5,496 bases of DNA from Thermoplasmata archaeon (lineage in GTDB: Archaea; Thermoplasmatota; Thermoplasmata; B31-G17): assembly GCA_003649915.1 (NCBI GenBank), contig QMTG01000075.1:1-5496 (forward strand). The letters are read 5' to 3'. The first letter of the stretch is position 1; each line of letters starts with the position of its first letter. The position numbers and the translations under genes are program-made. This document shows, piece after piece, positions 1 to 5,496 of the stretch. The notes below the pieces were generated by a model. The model was not told where the DNA came from. It saw only the letters and a list, made by a program, of their open reading frames with translations, and did not search any database.

Positions 1-1
1 C

Positions 2-505
2 GGTGTCTATGCGCTCAACGCAGATTACTTCAACAAAGTTTATAGTATTAAGGATAGGCAAAAAAAAGTATCCGTTTCTATAGCACTGCCTTCTGTGGAG
101 AAAATACAGAGTGTGGCATGCGTCGAAAAGTTTGGCATGGAACTTGCCAAAAAATTGTTGCCTGGTCCTGTGACCATAATTTTCCCAAGTACTGTCCATT
201 TTTTTGGGTCAACAATCGGTGTAAGGGTTCCGAATAATCGTATAGCACTGAAAATTCTGAGGAGAATTCACCCTTTAACATGTACAAGCGCAAACCTTCA
301 CGGTCTTCCACCACCATCAAGCGTTCGGGAGGCAATGGAGCAGTTGGGAGATAAGATAGATATATATGTGGATGGTGGGAAATGCGTTCATTGTGGGCCT
401 TCAACAGTCATCAGGGTTGAAGGAAAAAAAATAAAACTCATACGCAGGGGAGTTATCCCTTTTGAGAGGGTGTTGGAATGTGCGAGAGAGATAAAGAATT
501 CTTAG
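2..505 (+). CDS. tsaC: TsaC/YrdC-type threonylcarbamoyl-AMP synthase, 5' end missing
   Basis: This is the C-terminal 167 residues of a YrdC-domain protein, open to the left edge in this frame. The family makes threonylcarbamoyl-AMP from threonine, bicarbonate and ATP in the cytosol, the first step of t6A37 formation on ANN-decoding tRNAs. Visible landmarks, in family order, are: a YALNAD-like remnant of the usual VYGLGADA segment at residues 3-8; IKDR (K17, R19), the KxR part of the active site; LLPGPVT (52-58), matching the family's WPGPLT; GVRVPNN (73-79); TSANLHG (95-101), with the S-x-N of the active site; and PSTVIR (133-138). By family comparison only about 25 N-terminal residues are missing. 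The reading frame stops soon after the YrdC fold, so this is the short single-domain form without the C-terminal Sua5 domain. The usual proline after KxR is glutamine here. The last 28 bases overlap map, so the two are probably co-transcribed. Family assignment is firm; activity is inferred. Confidence 0.9.
   Translation, partial: GVYALNADYFNKVYSIKDRQKKVSVSIALPSVEKIQSVACVEKFGMELAKKLLPGPVTIIFPSTVHFFGSTIGVRVPNNRIALKILRRIHPLTCTSANLHGLPPPSSVREAMEQLGDKIDIYVDGGKCVHCGPSTVIRVEGKKIKLIRRGVIPFERVLECAREIKNS
466..472 (+). promoter_or_regulatory. Shine-Dalgarno sequence of map, inside tsaC
   Basis: The sequence GAGGGTG lies 5 bases before the ATG at 478 and closely resembles the archaeal consensus GGAGGTG. 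It is inside the tsaC reading frame. It supports ATG 478 as the start of the aminopeptidase even though this makes the genes overlap by 28 bases, and it suggests translational coupling. Confidence 0.65.
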
Positions 506-1368
506 AGAGAGCGGGTGCTATTGCAAGAAAGGCGGCGATTTATGGGAAAGAATTGGCGAGAGAGGGTGTAGCGTTACTGGAGATCGCCGAAAAAATTGAG
601 GAGTATATAATAGGGGAGGGAGCGCTTCCTGCTTTTCCAGCAAACCTGAGCGTTAATAACATTGCTGCCCATTACACCCCACCATCAAAGGCGTGCGGAA
701 TAGATTATGTACTGCGTAGGGGGGATGTATTAAAAATAGATGTAGGAGCGCATGTAAATGGATATATTGGGGATACAGCACTCACAGTGGAGATAGGCAC
801 GAGCAGATGGAGAGATTTAATAAGGTGTGCCGAGGAAGCGTTGAACGCGGCTATAAGCGCGATAAAGCCGGGAATTAGCGTAAGAACCATTGGAAAGGTT
901 GTGGAAACCGTTGCATCATCTTATGGCTACAAGCCCGTGATCAACCTTAGCGGCCATGGTCTCGGAAAATTCATCATACACACAGGTCTGACAATACCCA
1001 ACTTCGATAACGGGGATAATAGCAAACTAAGGGTAGGCGATGTTATCGCGATAGAGCCTTTTGTAACAGATGGTAGGGGGTATGTTGAAAACGGCCCCTG
1101 TGGCAACATTTATCGTATTACTGCAAAGAGAATTAACTCTCCACATCTCCAAAAGATTGCCAACAACTTTCGAACCCTTCCGTTTGCAGAGAGATGGTGC
1201 TCGGCGTTGTTTAATGATCACTGTGCCGTTCTTAAAAATCTTGAAAGAAAAAGGGCTATTTACTGCTATCCTACACTTGTTGAAAAGAAGGGATGCGTTG
1301 TCGCACAGGCAGAGCATACCATGGTCATTGAGGAGAATGGAGCCAGGATTCTTACGAGTGCTAAGTAG
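478..1368 (+). CDS. map: Methionine aminopeptidase, type II (archaeal)
   Basis: This cytosolic metalloprotease removes the initiator methionine from new proteins whose second residue is small. The protein has 296 residues, close to the roughly 295 of characterised archaeal enzymes. All five metal ligands are in place: D88 and D99 (in KIDVGAHVNGYIGDTA), H160 (GHGLGK), E193 (AIEPF) and E279 (QAEHT). The substrate-pocket histidines H65 (AAHYTP) and H168 (IIHTG) are also present. The segment PAFPANLSVNNIAAHYTP (51-68) is the typical type II signature. The insert between the fourth and fifth ligands, about residues 205-275, fits the type II helical subdomain. Start ATG 478 is chosen for the Shine-Dalgarno at 466-472, the family length and an N-terminal helix of normal size. 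The gene overlaps tsaC upstream and converges with the surface-glycoprotein gene downstream. No key residue is missing, so it should be active. Confidence 0.97.
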   Translation: MCERDKEFLERAGAIARKAAIYGKELAREGVALLEIAEKIEEYIIGEGALPAFPANLSVNNIAAHYTPPSKACGIDYVLRRGDVLKIDVGAHVNGYIGDTALTVEIGTSRWRDLIRCAEEALNAAISAIKPGISVRTIGKVVETVASSYGYKPVINLSGHGLGKFIIHTGLTIPNFDNGDNSKLRVGDVIAIEPFVTDGRGYVENGPCGNIYRITAKRINSPHLQKIANNFRTLPFAERWCSALFNDHCAVLKNLERKRAIYCYPTLVEKKGCVVAQAEHTMVIEENGARILTSAK

Positions 1369-1425
1369 TGACCTCAAAGTTTGTTGCTGGGTAGAACGAT
1401 GAATAACACATACCTCGCTGCGCGT
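1369..1425. other. Short spacer between convergent genes
   Basis: These 57 bases separate the stop codons of map (+) and the surface-glycoprotein gene (-). No stem-loop followed by a T-run and no long T-tract is visible on either strand, so I cannot name a terminator. Transcripts from the two sides probably overlap at their 3' ends. A short + strand reading frame starting at 1381 is not convincing as a gene. Confidence 0.5.
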
Positions 1426-3690
1426 TCACTTCTTCCTTCTAGCAAATACTACCATACCCAATATTATTACAAAGAGTATGATTGGCACCCAGTTGCTTTG
1501 CACGGTGTGTATCAGCCCTTGCACAAAAGTTCTCTCCACAATAACAGTGGCATTTTCATGCCTCTCCCCACCACCGTAGCTTATAACAATATTTAAAATA
1601 TACTCGCCCTCTTGCGCCTCGTTCGGCACGTTAATAGATATAGTTATATTCTTTCGTGCATTGAGTGATAATATAAATGATTCCTCCTCAACACTCACCC
1701 AGTCATAAAGAACTCCGTCCTTTGTTAGGTTTACAATCACACTTATATGTTCATCAACATTACCCGTATTGCCCAGACTCAGCAATATACTGGTATTCTG
1801 GCTTAGGGCTACTTTTATAGACTCCTTATCCAAACCCACAGATATTGAATGATACTCCACATTAATTATGGTGAATTCTAGGTGAGCAGATAATGATGGC
1901 TCCTGAGGCACGGTTGCTGTTATCTTTATCGGGTAATCACCAGCCCTCACATTTTTTGATGGGTAGGCGGTAAATGTTATCCTCACACTTCCCTCCGCCT
2001 TCACTGTGACCTTAGAGGACGGACTAAAACCTATGTTCCAGTCATCGCTTAGCCCGTCTACGTACAGGCTGAAACTCTTTGTCTCGTTAAGCATGTTATG
2101 GAGTATCAGTGTTATTTCTGCATTCTTTTCCCTGCCCACATCCGCGGTCAAATCCTCGTGCACTGCCTCCATCCACACTGCCCTAACAGCCCTGACGCTC
2201 ACGCTTGTGTTGGCTGTTATGTTCTCGTCCTCAACGCATACGCCCTTGATTTCTACAACACAAACCTCGAAATCGTCATGTAGGGCTGAAGGTGTAGACA
2301 CGCTCAAGGTTACACTCACAGTCTTGTCCTTTTCAACCTTAATAGTATTGGCACTAAGTGAGGCATGCCATCCATCCTTATTAGTCTCCGCTGTAAGGTT
2401 AACTTTAAGTTCGGCAACCCCTGTGTTTATTACAGATATTGTAAAGGTGGCGTTCTTTCCAGCAACCACAGTATCGTTTGTTTTCTCAGGGGAAAGAGCA
2501 AAAGAATACGGTGATACATACGTTATTGTAAATAACGTGTATTCATAATCACTGTTGTACGCGTATACTGTTATGTTTATCGTTGAATATGCTGGTTTAC
2601 CATCCGAGTCCACTTCAAGGCTTAACTCCTCACAACCACCCTCGGTAACATTAATATCTCTTTTGCTGAGCCTTCCAAGAGATGCATCTTGACCCGTAAG
2701 CAATAGATGCACTCTCAGAGGCACCTTACCAACATTTCTGACCCTTATCACGTATGAGGTATTCCCACCGACAGAAACCGTACCCCTTGCAGGACCGTAG
2801 CCCTCTGGGGTTTGCGACGGTGATGTCAGAACTATGCCCTTCTCTACCATTGATATATTGACCGATGCATTAACTGCATTTCCGCTCATGTCAAAAATTG
2901 TTACCGAGCATGTGTAAAGACCAGGGTCTACCTCTACATTGCTGTAATTCCACACAAAAAAGTATGTACCGTTTGGAAGAATTGTAGCATCACCCTGTGC
3001 CACAGTATCATTTTCGTGTGTTATATTAACCCTTATCCCCTTTATGTCTCCGGAGCCAAAAACATCGAGCACCTTACCCGATATGTTTATGATACCATAG
3101 GGCCAGTCGTTGGGATAAAATATATCGGTTCTCTCTCCCCTTACATTACGTGTCTCAATGCAAACATCGGTTATACTTTTACCTTCGATAATGAGTCCGG
3201 AACCCCTGCTTGTAGCATCATACGCCAAAGTGCAGTTCTTTAAATATATACTAACCTTTATTATATGACCCTTAGCAAACGTGTACTCGCCCACATTCAT
3301 GTTTATCTCGTGCGCTGGGTAGTATAGAGGATTTACATCACTGAACGATTTATTTGCTATGAGAATATTATTATCATATATTTCTATGGTAACGTTTGGT
3401 GTGCCTGCCGTCAAACCATGCTGTTTAGCAACAAAAACGACCACTGTTATGTTTACTGTGTAGAAGTCATCAAGGAGTGTGTTGTTTATCCTAAATGTTA
3501 CATTGTCGGCGGTTATTGTCGGTGCAGTATTCGTTGGCGGTATGGTATCCATTATACCATTTTCGTGAAAGTATAACCTGATTTGCTGCATTTCGTCATC
3601 ATTTTCCGATACCACACTTGTGGGAAATAGCGTGAAGAGAGGCACAAGGAGAAACGATGCAATCATTAAAGCAATTATCCTCTTTTTCAT
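1426..3690 (-). CDS. Membrane-anchored surface glycoprotein with serial Ig/NEW3-like repeats
   Basis: The product is a 754-residue exported protein. Residues 1-28 form a Sec signal peptide (MKKR, then a hydrophobic core, then a polar TSVVS region). Residues 45-190 are a beta-rich N-terminal part that I do not recognise. Residues 197-282 look like one Ig-like domain. Four sandwich-like units follow at about 285-392, 395-500, 507-610 and 612-718; the second to fourth have the NEW3-like pattern of N-x-G, a Trp about 18 residues later, then an x-G/D-x-Y/F beta strand. Residues 734-750 are a single membrane span and the protein ends RRKK, giving an outside-facing protein with a cytoplasmic basic tail. 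About 26 N-x-S/T sequons are spread along the ectodomain, implying heavy N-glycosylation. Six cysteines are present. There is no protease or glycosidase motif. The start at 3690 is preferred over 3753 because the promoter and Shine-Dalgarno lie between them. Likely roles are cell-envelope structure or adhesion; the exact function is unknown. Confidence 0.88.
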   Translation of the reverse strand: MKKRIIALMIASFLLVPLFTLFPTSVVSENDDEMQQIRLYFHENGIMDTIPPTNTAPTITADNVTFRINNTLLDDFYTVNITVVVFVAKQHGLTAGTPNVTIEIYDNNILIANKSFSDVNPLYYPAHEINMNVGEYTFAKGHIIKVSIYLKNCTLAYDATSRGSGLIIEGKSITDVCIETRNVRGERTDIFYPNDWPYGIINISGKVLDVFGSGDIKGIRVNITHENDTVAQGDATILPNGTYFFVWNYSNVEVDPGLYTCSVTIFDMSGNAVNASVNISMVEKGIVLTSPSQTPEGYGPARGTVSVGGNTSYVIRVRNVGKVPLRVHLLLTGQDASLGRLSKRDINVTEGGCEELSLEVDSDGKPAYSTINITVYAYNSDYEYTLFTITYVSPYSFALSPEKTNDTVVAGKNATFTISVINTGVAELKVNLTAETNKDGWHASLSANTIKVEKDKTVSVTLSVSTPSALHDDFEVCVVEIKGVCVEDENITANTSVSVRAVRAVWMEAVHEDLTADVGREKNAEITLILHNMLNETKSFSLYVDGLSDDWNIGFSPSSKVTVKAEGSVRITFTAYPSKNVRAGDYPIKITATVPQEPSLSAHLEFTIINVEYHSISVGLDKESIKVALSQNTSILLSLGNTGNVDEHISVIVNLTKDGVLYDWVSVEEESFILSLNARKNITISINVPNEAQEGEYILNIVISYGGGERHENATVIVERTFVQGLIHTVQSNWVPIILFVIILGMVVFARRKK
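3542..3560. repeat. Perfect 7-bp inverted repeat within coding region
   Basis: ATGGTAT and ATACCAT form a perfect 7-bp stem with a 5-base loop. It lies about 130 bases into the surface-glycoprotein coding region (residues around GIMDTI). It could form a weak A/T-rich hairpin in the mRNA. Nothing shows a function and it may be chance. Confidence 0.35.
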
Positions 3691-3696
3691 TGGCAT

Positions 3697-3701
3697 CCCT
3701 C
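3697..3701 (-). promoter_or_regulatory. Shine-Dalgarno sequence setting the glycoprotein start
   Basis: On the - strand GAGGG lies 6 bases upstream of the ATG at 3690 (MKKRII). It directly abuts another in-frame ATG at 3696, which is too close to use it. This spacing selects 3690 and gives a textbook signal peptide with no N-terminal extension. Confidence 0.65.
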
Positions 3702-3722
3702 GCCCATTGAAAGTGGACAGCG

Positions 3723-3737
3723 AATATATATATTTCG
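3723..3737 (-). promoter_or_regulatory. BRE/TATA promoter of the surface-glycoprotein gene
   Basis: On the - strand the sequence CGAAATATATATATT fits a purine-rich BRE (CGAAA) followed by an archaeal TATA box. Initiation about 25 bases downstream would fall near 3704, leaving a leader of roughly 14 bases that contains the Shine-Dalgarno before ATG 3690. The promoter lies downstream of the tRNA gene, so the glycoprotein can be expressed independently of it. Confidence 0.65.
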
Positions 3738-3771
3738 ATTGCGTGTCGCTCATGTTTGAAAGCCTTTATAG

Positions 3772-3845
3772 TGCCGCGGGAGGGATTCGAACCCTCGGCA
3801 CTCAGATCTTCAGTCTGACGCTCTCCCAGGCTGAGCTACCGCGGC
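3772..3845 (-). tRNA. tRNA-Phe (anticodon GAA)
   Basis: A complete cloverleaf can be drawn on the - strand. It has a 7-bp acceptor stem (GCCGCGG with CCGCGGC), a D stem GCTC/GAGC, an anticodon stem TCAGA/TCTGA around loop CTGAAGA with anticodon GAA, a five-base variable loop, a T stem GAGGG/CCCTC with loop TTCGAAT, and discriminator A at 3772. All stems pair perfectly. The gene has no intron and no encoded CCA, so the 3' end must be added by CCA-adding enzyme. It is transcribed divergently from hpt and in the same direction as the downstream glycoprotein gene. No T-rich termination tract follows it directly. Confidence 0.96.
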
Positions 3846-3869
3846 TTGATCCTACACGGTTCCACTTAC

Positions 3870-3897
3870 CCATAATTACGAGTTTCAATAAAAAATT
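3870..3897 (-). promoter_or_regulatory. Possible promoter of tRNA-Phe
   Basis: Two A/T-rich stretches upstream of the tRNA on the - strand could serve as its TATA box: TTTTTTATTG around 3887-3895 and TAATTATG around 3872-3878, the latter about 25-30 bases from the mature 5' end. Neither is a strong match and I cannot choose between them. Confidence 0.3.
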
Positions 3898-3935
3898 TGT
3901 GTATTATATTTAAGCCCAATACAGCAGGCACAGCA

Positions 3936-3950
3936 AAAACCTAATATATA
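3936..3950 (+). promoter_or_regulatory. BRE/TATA promoter of hpt
   Basis: The sequence AAAACCTAATATATA reads as an A-rich BRE followed by a TATA box at 3941-3950. Initiation about 25 bases downstream would be near 3971. This leaves a leader of 20-30 bases if translation starts at ATG 3991 or 4000, or an almost leaderless mRNA if TTG 3970 were used. It probably drives hpt and the gene after it. Confidence 0.6.
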
Positions 3951-3999
3951 CTTTGTAATTTCATATCCCTTGGATATAAAAACGCCGGGGATGAGAAAA

Positions 4000-4563
4000 A
4001 TGCTCGAAATGCTCAAGAAGTCAGTTGAATCATGCCCTGTTGTTAAAAAAGGCAATTACGATTATTTTGTCCACCCAATAACTGATGGAATACCAAAAAT
4101 AGAGCCATGGATGCTCGAGGAAATTACACAAAGAATCGTTGAAATCTCGCCGCCGGAAAACTGGGATAAAATAGTGACAGCGGAGGCTATGGGAATCCCC
4201 ATTGCCACGGCGCTCTCACTAAAAACAAAGAAGCCTATGGTTATAATACGTAAGAAAAAGTACGGTCTTGAGGGCGAAGTCGAGGTTGTGCAGAGAACAG
4301 GATACTCCGAGGCGAGAATGTACATAAACGGGCTTAGGGGTGGAGATAGGGTGATATTTGTTGACGATGTTGTGAGCACGGGGGGCACGCTTATAGCAAT
4401 AATGGGCGCCTTGCAAAACATGGGTGTTGATGTGAGAGATATTGTTGTGGTGTTTAAAAAGCACAAAAACTTGCTAAAGATTGGGGAAAAAAGTGGAAAA
4501 AAAATAAAAATAATGCTCGATGTTGTGGTAGAGGGTGGAAAGGCTAAAGCGTACGAGCGGTGA
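4000..4563 (+). CDS. hpt: Hypoxanthine/guanine phosphoribosyltransferase, archaeal type
   Basis: This cytosolic purine-salvage enzyme joins hypoxanthine or guanine to PRPP to give IMP or GMP. The PRPP-binding motif VIFVDDVVSTGGT is at residues 118-130. The N-terminal block PVVKKGNYDYFVHPITDGIP (13-32) and the central AEAMGIPIATALSL and RKKKYGLEGEV segments are characteristic of the archaeal Hpt family rather than of adenine phosphoribosyltransferases in general. Starting at ATG 4000 gives 187 residues and an N-terminus (MLEMLKKS) that lines up with archaeal homologues as I recall them; GGGG at 3987-3990 is 9 bases upstream. In-frame alternatives are ATG 3991 (190 residues) and TTG 3970 (197 residues). 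The stop codon lies inside the Shine-Dalgarno of the next gene, so the two are an operon. The family is confident; the preferred base, and a role in PRPP-linked regulation as in some archaeal PRTase-like proteins, cannot be read from sequence. Confidence 0.93.
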   Translation: MLEMLKKSVESCPVVKKGNYDYFVHPITDGIPKIEPWMLEEITQRIVEISPPENWDKIVTAEAMGIPIATALSLKTKKPMVIIRKKKYGLEGEVEVVQRTGYSEARMYINGLRGGDRVIFVDDVVSTGGTLIAIMGALQNMGVDVRDIVVVFKKHKNLLKIGEKSGKKIKIMLDVVVEGGKAKAYER

Positions 4564-4564
4564 T
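4559..4564 (+). promoter_or_regulatory. Shine-Dalgarno overlapping the hpt stop codon
   Basis: GGTGAT matches the archaeal Shine-Dalgarno core and lies 6 bases before ATG 4571. Its TGA is the hpt stop codon. A ribosome ending hpt is therefore placed directly at the next start, which points to translational coupling and supports ATG 4571. Confidence 0.7.
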
Positions 4565-4570
4565 AGAATT

Positions 4571-5496
4571 ATGCGATTTAGAATAATATGGGCAATGGCT
4601 ATGGCACTAAGCCTTTCCGGGCTGGTATTCAATGTGTATGTGATGGAAAGTGCACAATACCTATGGCTGGGGCTTGGTAGAAACACAGAGGAACTCGGCA
4701 ACATAACTGTTATTGTGCCCAATTTCAAGATCCACGACTCCATAACATATGATTACTCGGTATTTATTCAGATATACCACATAAATTACACAACAGAAGC
4801 GTGGATAAGGTACACATTGACCATGTCCGGGCAGTGGGTGGAGTACATGGGAGATGTTGCTCGAGTCATGGACGGATTTGGCGATTACCACCGATGCGTT
4901 CCTAAGGTTATAAAGTCGGGTGTGCACTTCTCCCTCACTCTGGAGCAGAATGATTCCGAGCCTGTGACCGTCCATGGCTCTGTCGATGGAAAGCGTGTAG
5001 AGTACGTTGACCTGAACGAGAATAAATCTGTGCACAATATAATGAACGCCTCACTTTCAATCACAGGCATTCCAAGACTTCCCGACCTGCCAATACCTGG
5101 GGGAAAACTCACATATTATGGTTACATGCACGCCTTTCCGAACCCGAACGAGGAAAAGAAGGAAGCAATTCCCGAGATAATAAGGAAGGAAGTGCTCTAC
5201 GTTGGTCGCCAGGGAGATATTAACCTATCCGTGGGCGAAAAATGGTGGGAAGTACAGAGATATCACTGGGTTGTAGACAAGGCAGAGATTGTCTCAGGAT
5301 ACAAATGTGCAAGGGTGAACATAACATCTACACTCTTCAACTACAGCGATGAGGATGGCTGGGTAAAGGAGCCGTTCAATATGCTGCTATGGTTTTCCGA
5401 GGTCTCACCGTATCCTATTAGAAGCCATATAGAGACCAACCTGTCTTATGGAAGCGATTACGAGTTTGGGTACAATATAGCCATAACTGACAAGAC
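4571..5496 (+). CDS. Exported glycoprotein of unknown function, 3' end missing
   Basis: The frame is open from ATG 4571 to the right edge (308 codons with no stop). The start is supported by the Shine-Dalgarno at 4559-4564. The N-terminus MRFRIIW followed by a hydrophobic stretch to about residue 24 is a signal peptide or signal anchor. A cleavage site is not obvious, though SAQ at 27-29 is a candidate. The rest is soluble and beta-rich with nine N-x-S/T sequons (N44, N72, N127, N151, N159, N218, N250, N257, N290), nine tryptophans including a WW pair at 225-226, only two cysteines (C109, C246), and a proline-rich turn at about 167-178 (IPRLPDLPIPGG). I see no catalytic motif and do not recognise the family. 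It is very probably extracellular and glycosylated. It sits 7 bases after hpt and should be co-expressed with it. C-terminal domains or a membrane anchor may lie beyond the window. Confidence 0.85.
   Translation, partial: MRFRIIWAMAMALSLSGLVFNVYVMESAQYLWLGLGRNTEELGNITVIVPNFKIHDSITYDYSVFIQIYHINYTTEAWIRYTLTMSGQWVEYMGDVARVMDGFGDYHRCVPKVIKSGVHFSLTLEQNDSEPVTVHGSVDGKRVEYVDLNENKSVHNIMNASLSITGIPRLPDLPIPGGKLTYYGYMHAFPNPNEEKKEAIPEIIRKEVLYVGRQGDINLSVGEKWWEVQRYHWVVDKAEIVSGYKCARVNITSTLFNYSDEDGWVKEPFNMLLWFSEVSPYPIRSHIETNLSYGSDYEFGYNIAITDK

Noticed and set aside
78..404. A 108-codon frame on the - strand opposite tsaC
   Set aside because: It is antisense to a clear YrdC-domain coding region, has no recognisable motif and no promoter or Shine-Dalgarno of its own.
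1027..1402. Overlapping frames on both strands within the 3' half of map
   Set aside because: They are shadows of the map frame, which keeps all metal ligands through E279; their translations show no family features.
1381..1596. A 71-codon + strand frame after map
   Set aside because: It is mostly antisense to the end of the glycoprotein gene, including its membrane anchor, has a low-complexity Tyr/His/Asn-rich translation and lacks a convincing start signal.
2006..2548. A 180-codon + strand frame rich in Ser, Thr and Leu
   Set aside because: It is the antisense of the NEW3-like repeats; its composition reflects the Val/Thr/Ser-rich sense protein, and it has no promoter or Shine-Dalgarno.
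3620..3913. A 97-codon + strand frame across the promoter and tRNA-Phe
   Set aside because: It runs antisense through a perfect tRNA gene; its GGIRTLGTQ-like translation is the familiar artefact of translating a tRNA.
3772..3969. Possible integration site or element end at tRNA-Phe
   Set aside because: tRNA genes are common integration targets, but I see no duplicated tRNA 3' end, integrase gene or change of base composition within the window.
4062..4466. A 134-codon - strand frame opposite hpt
   Set aside because: It is antisense to a well-supported phosphoribosyltransferase with an intact PRPP motif.
4661..5112. - strand frames opposite the last gene
   Set aside because: The + strand frame is open for 308 codons with a signal sequence, Shine-Dalgarno and dense sequons; the - strand frames are short and featureless.

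Overview
The window looks like chromosomal DNA from a thermophilic or moderately thermophilic euryarchaeon. The evidence is a type II (archaeal/eukaryal) methionine aminopeptidase, an archaeal-type hypoxanthine/guanine phosphoribosyltransferase, BRE/TATA-type promoters instead of -35/-10 boxes, a tRNA gene without an encoded CCA end, heavy use of ATA (Ile) and AGA/AGG (Arg) codons, and exported proteins crowded with N-glycosylation sequons. A Thermoplasmata-related lineage (such as relatives of Aciduliprofundum) is a reasonable guess, but the sequence alone does not settle it.

Left block (1-1368, + strand): the 3' end of a single-domain TsaC/YrdC threonylcarbamoyl-AMP synthase gene, overlapping by 28 bases a complete type II methionine aminopeptidase gene (map). 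The two form a translation-related pair: t6A tRNA modification and removal of the initiator methionine.

Middle block (1426-3845, - strand): a large cell-surface glycoprotein gene convergent with map, and upstream of it a tRNA-Phe(GAA) gene on the same strand. The glycoprotein has an N-terminal signal peptide, a beta-rich N-terminal region, serial Ig-like/NEW3-like repeats, a C-terminal membrane anchor and a short basic tail. Its own promoter lies between the tRNA and the coding region. That promoter and a Shine-Dalgarno sequence place the true start at 3690, not at the longest possible start at 3753.

Right block (3846-5496, + strand): a divergent intergenic region carrying a clear TATA promoter, then hpt (purine salvage), then a tightly coupled gene (7-base gap, Shine-Dalgarno overlapping the hpt stop codon). 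This last gene encodes a previously unrecognised exported, tryptophan-rich, multi-sequon protein that runs off the right edge of the window.

There is no sign of a mobile element, CRISPR array, defence system or biosynthetic cluster. The least explained parts are the two exported proteins: the 754-residue anchored glycoprotein with its uncharacterised N-terminal region, and the truncated product of the last gene, whose function is not recognisable from sequence and whose operon link to hpt is unexpected.
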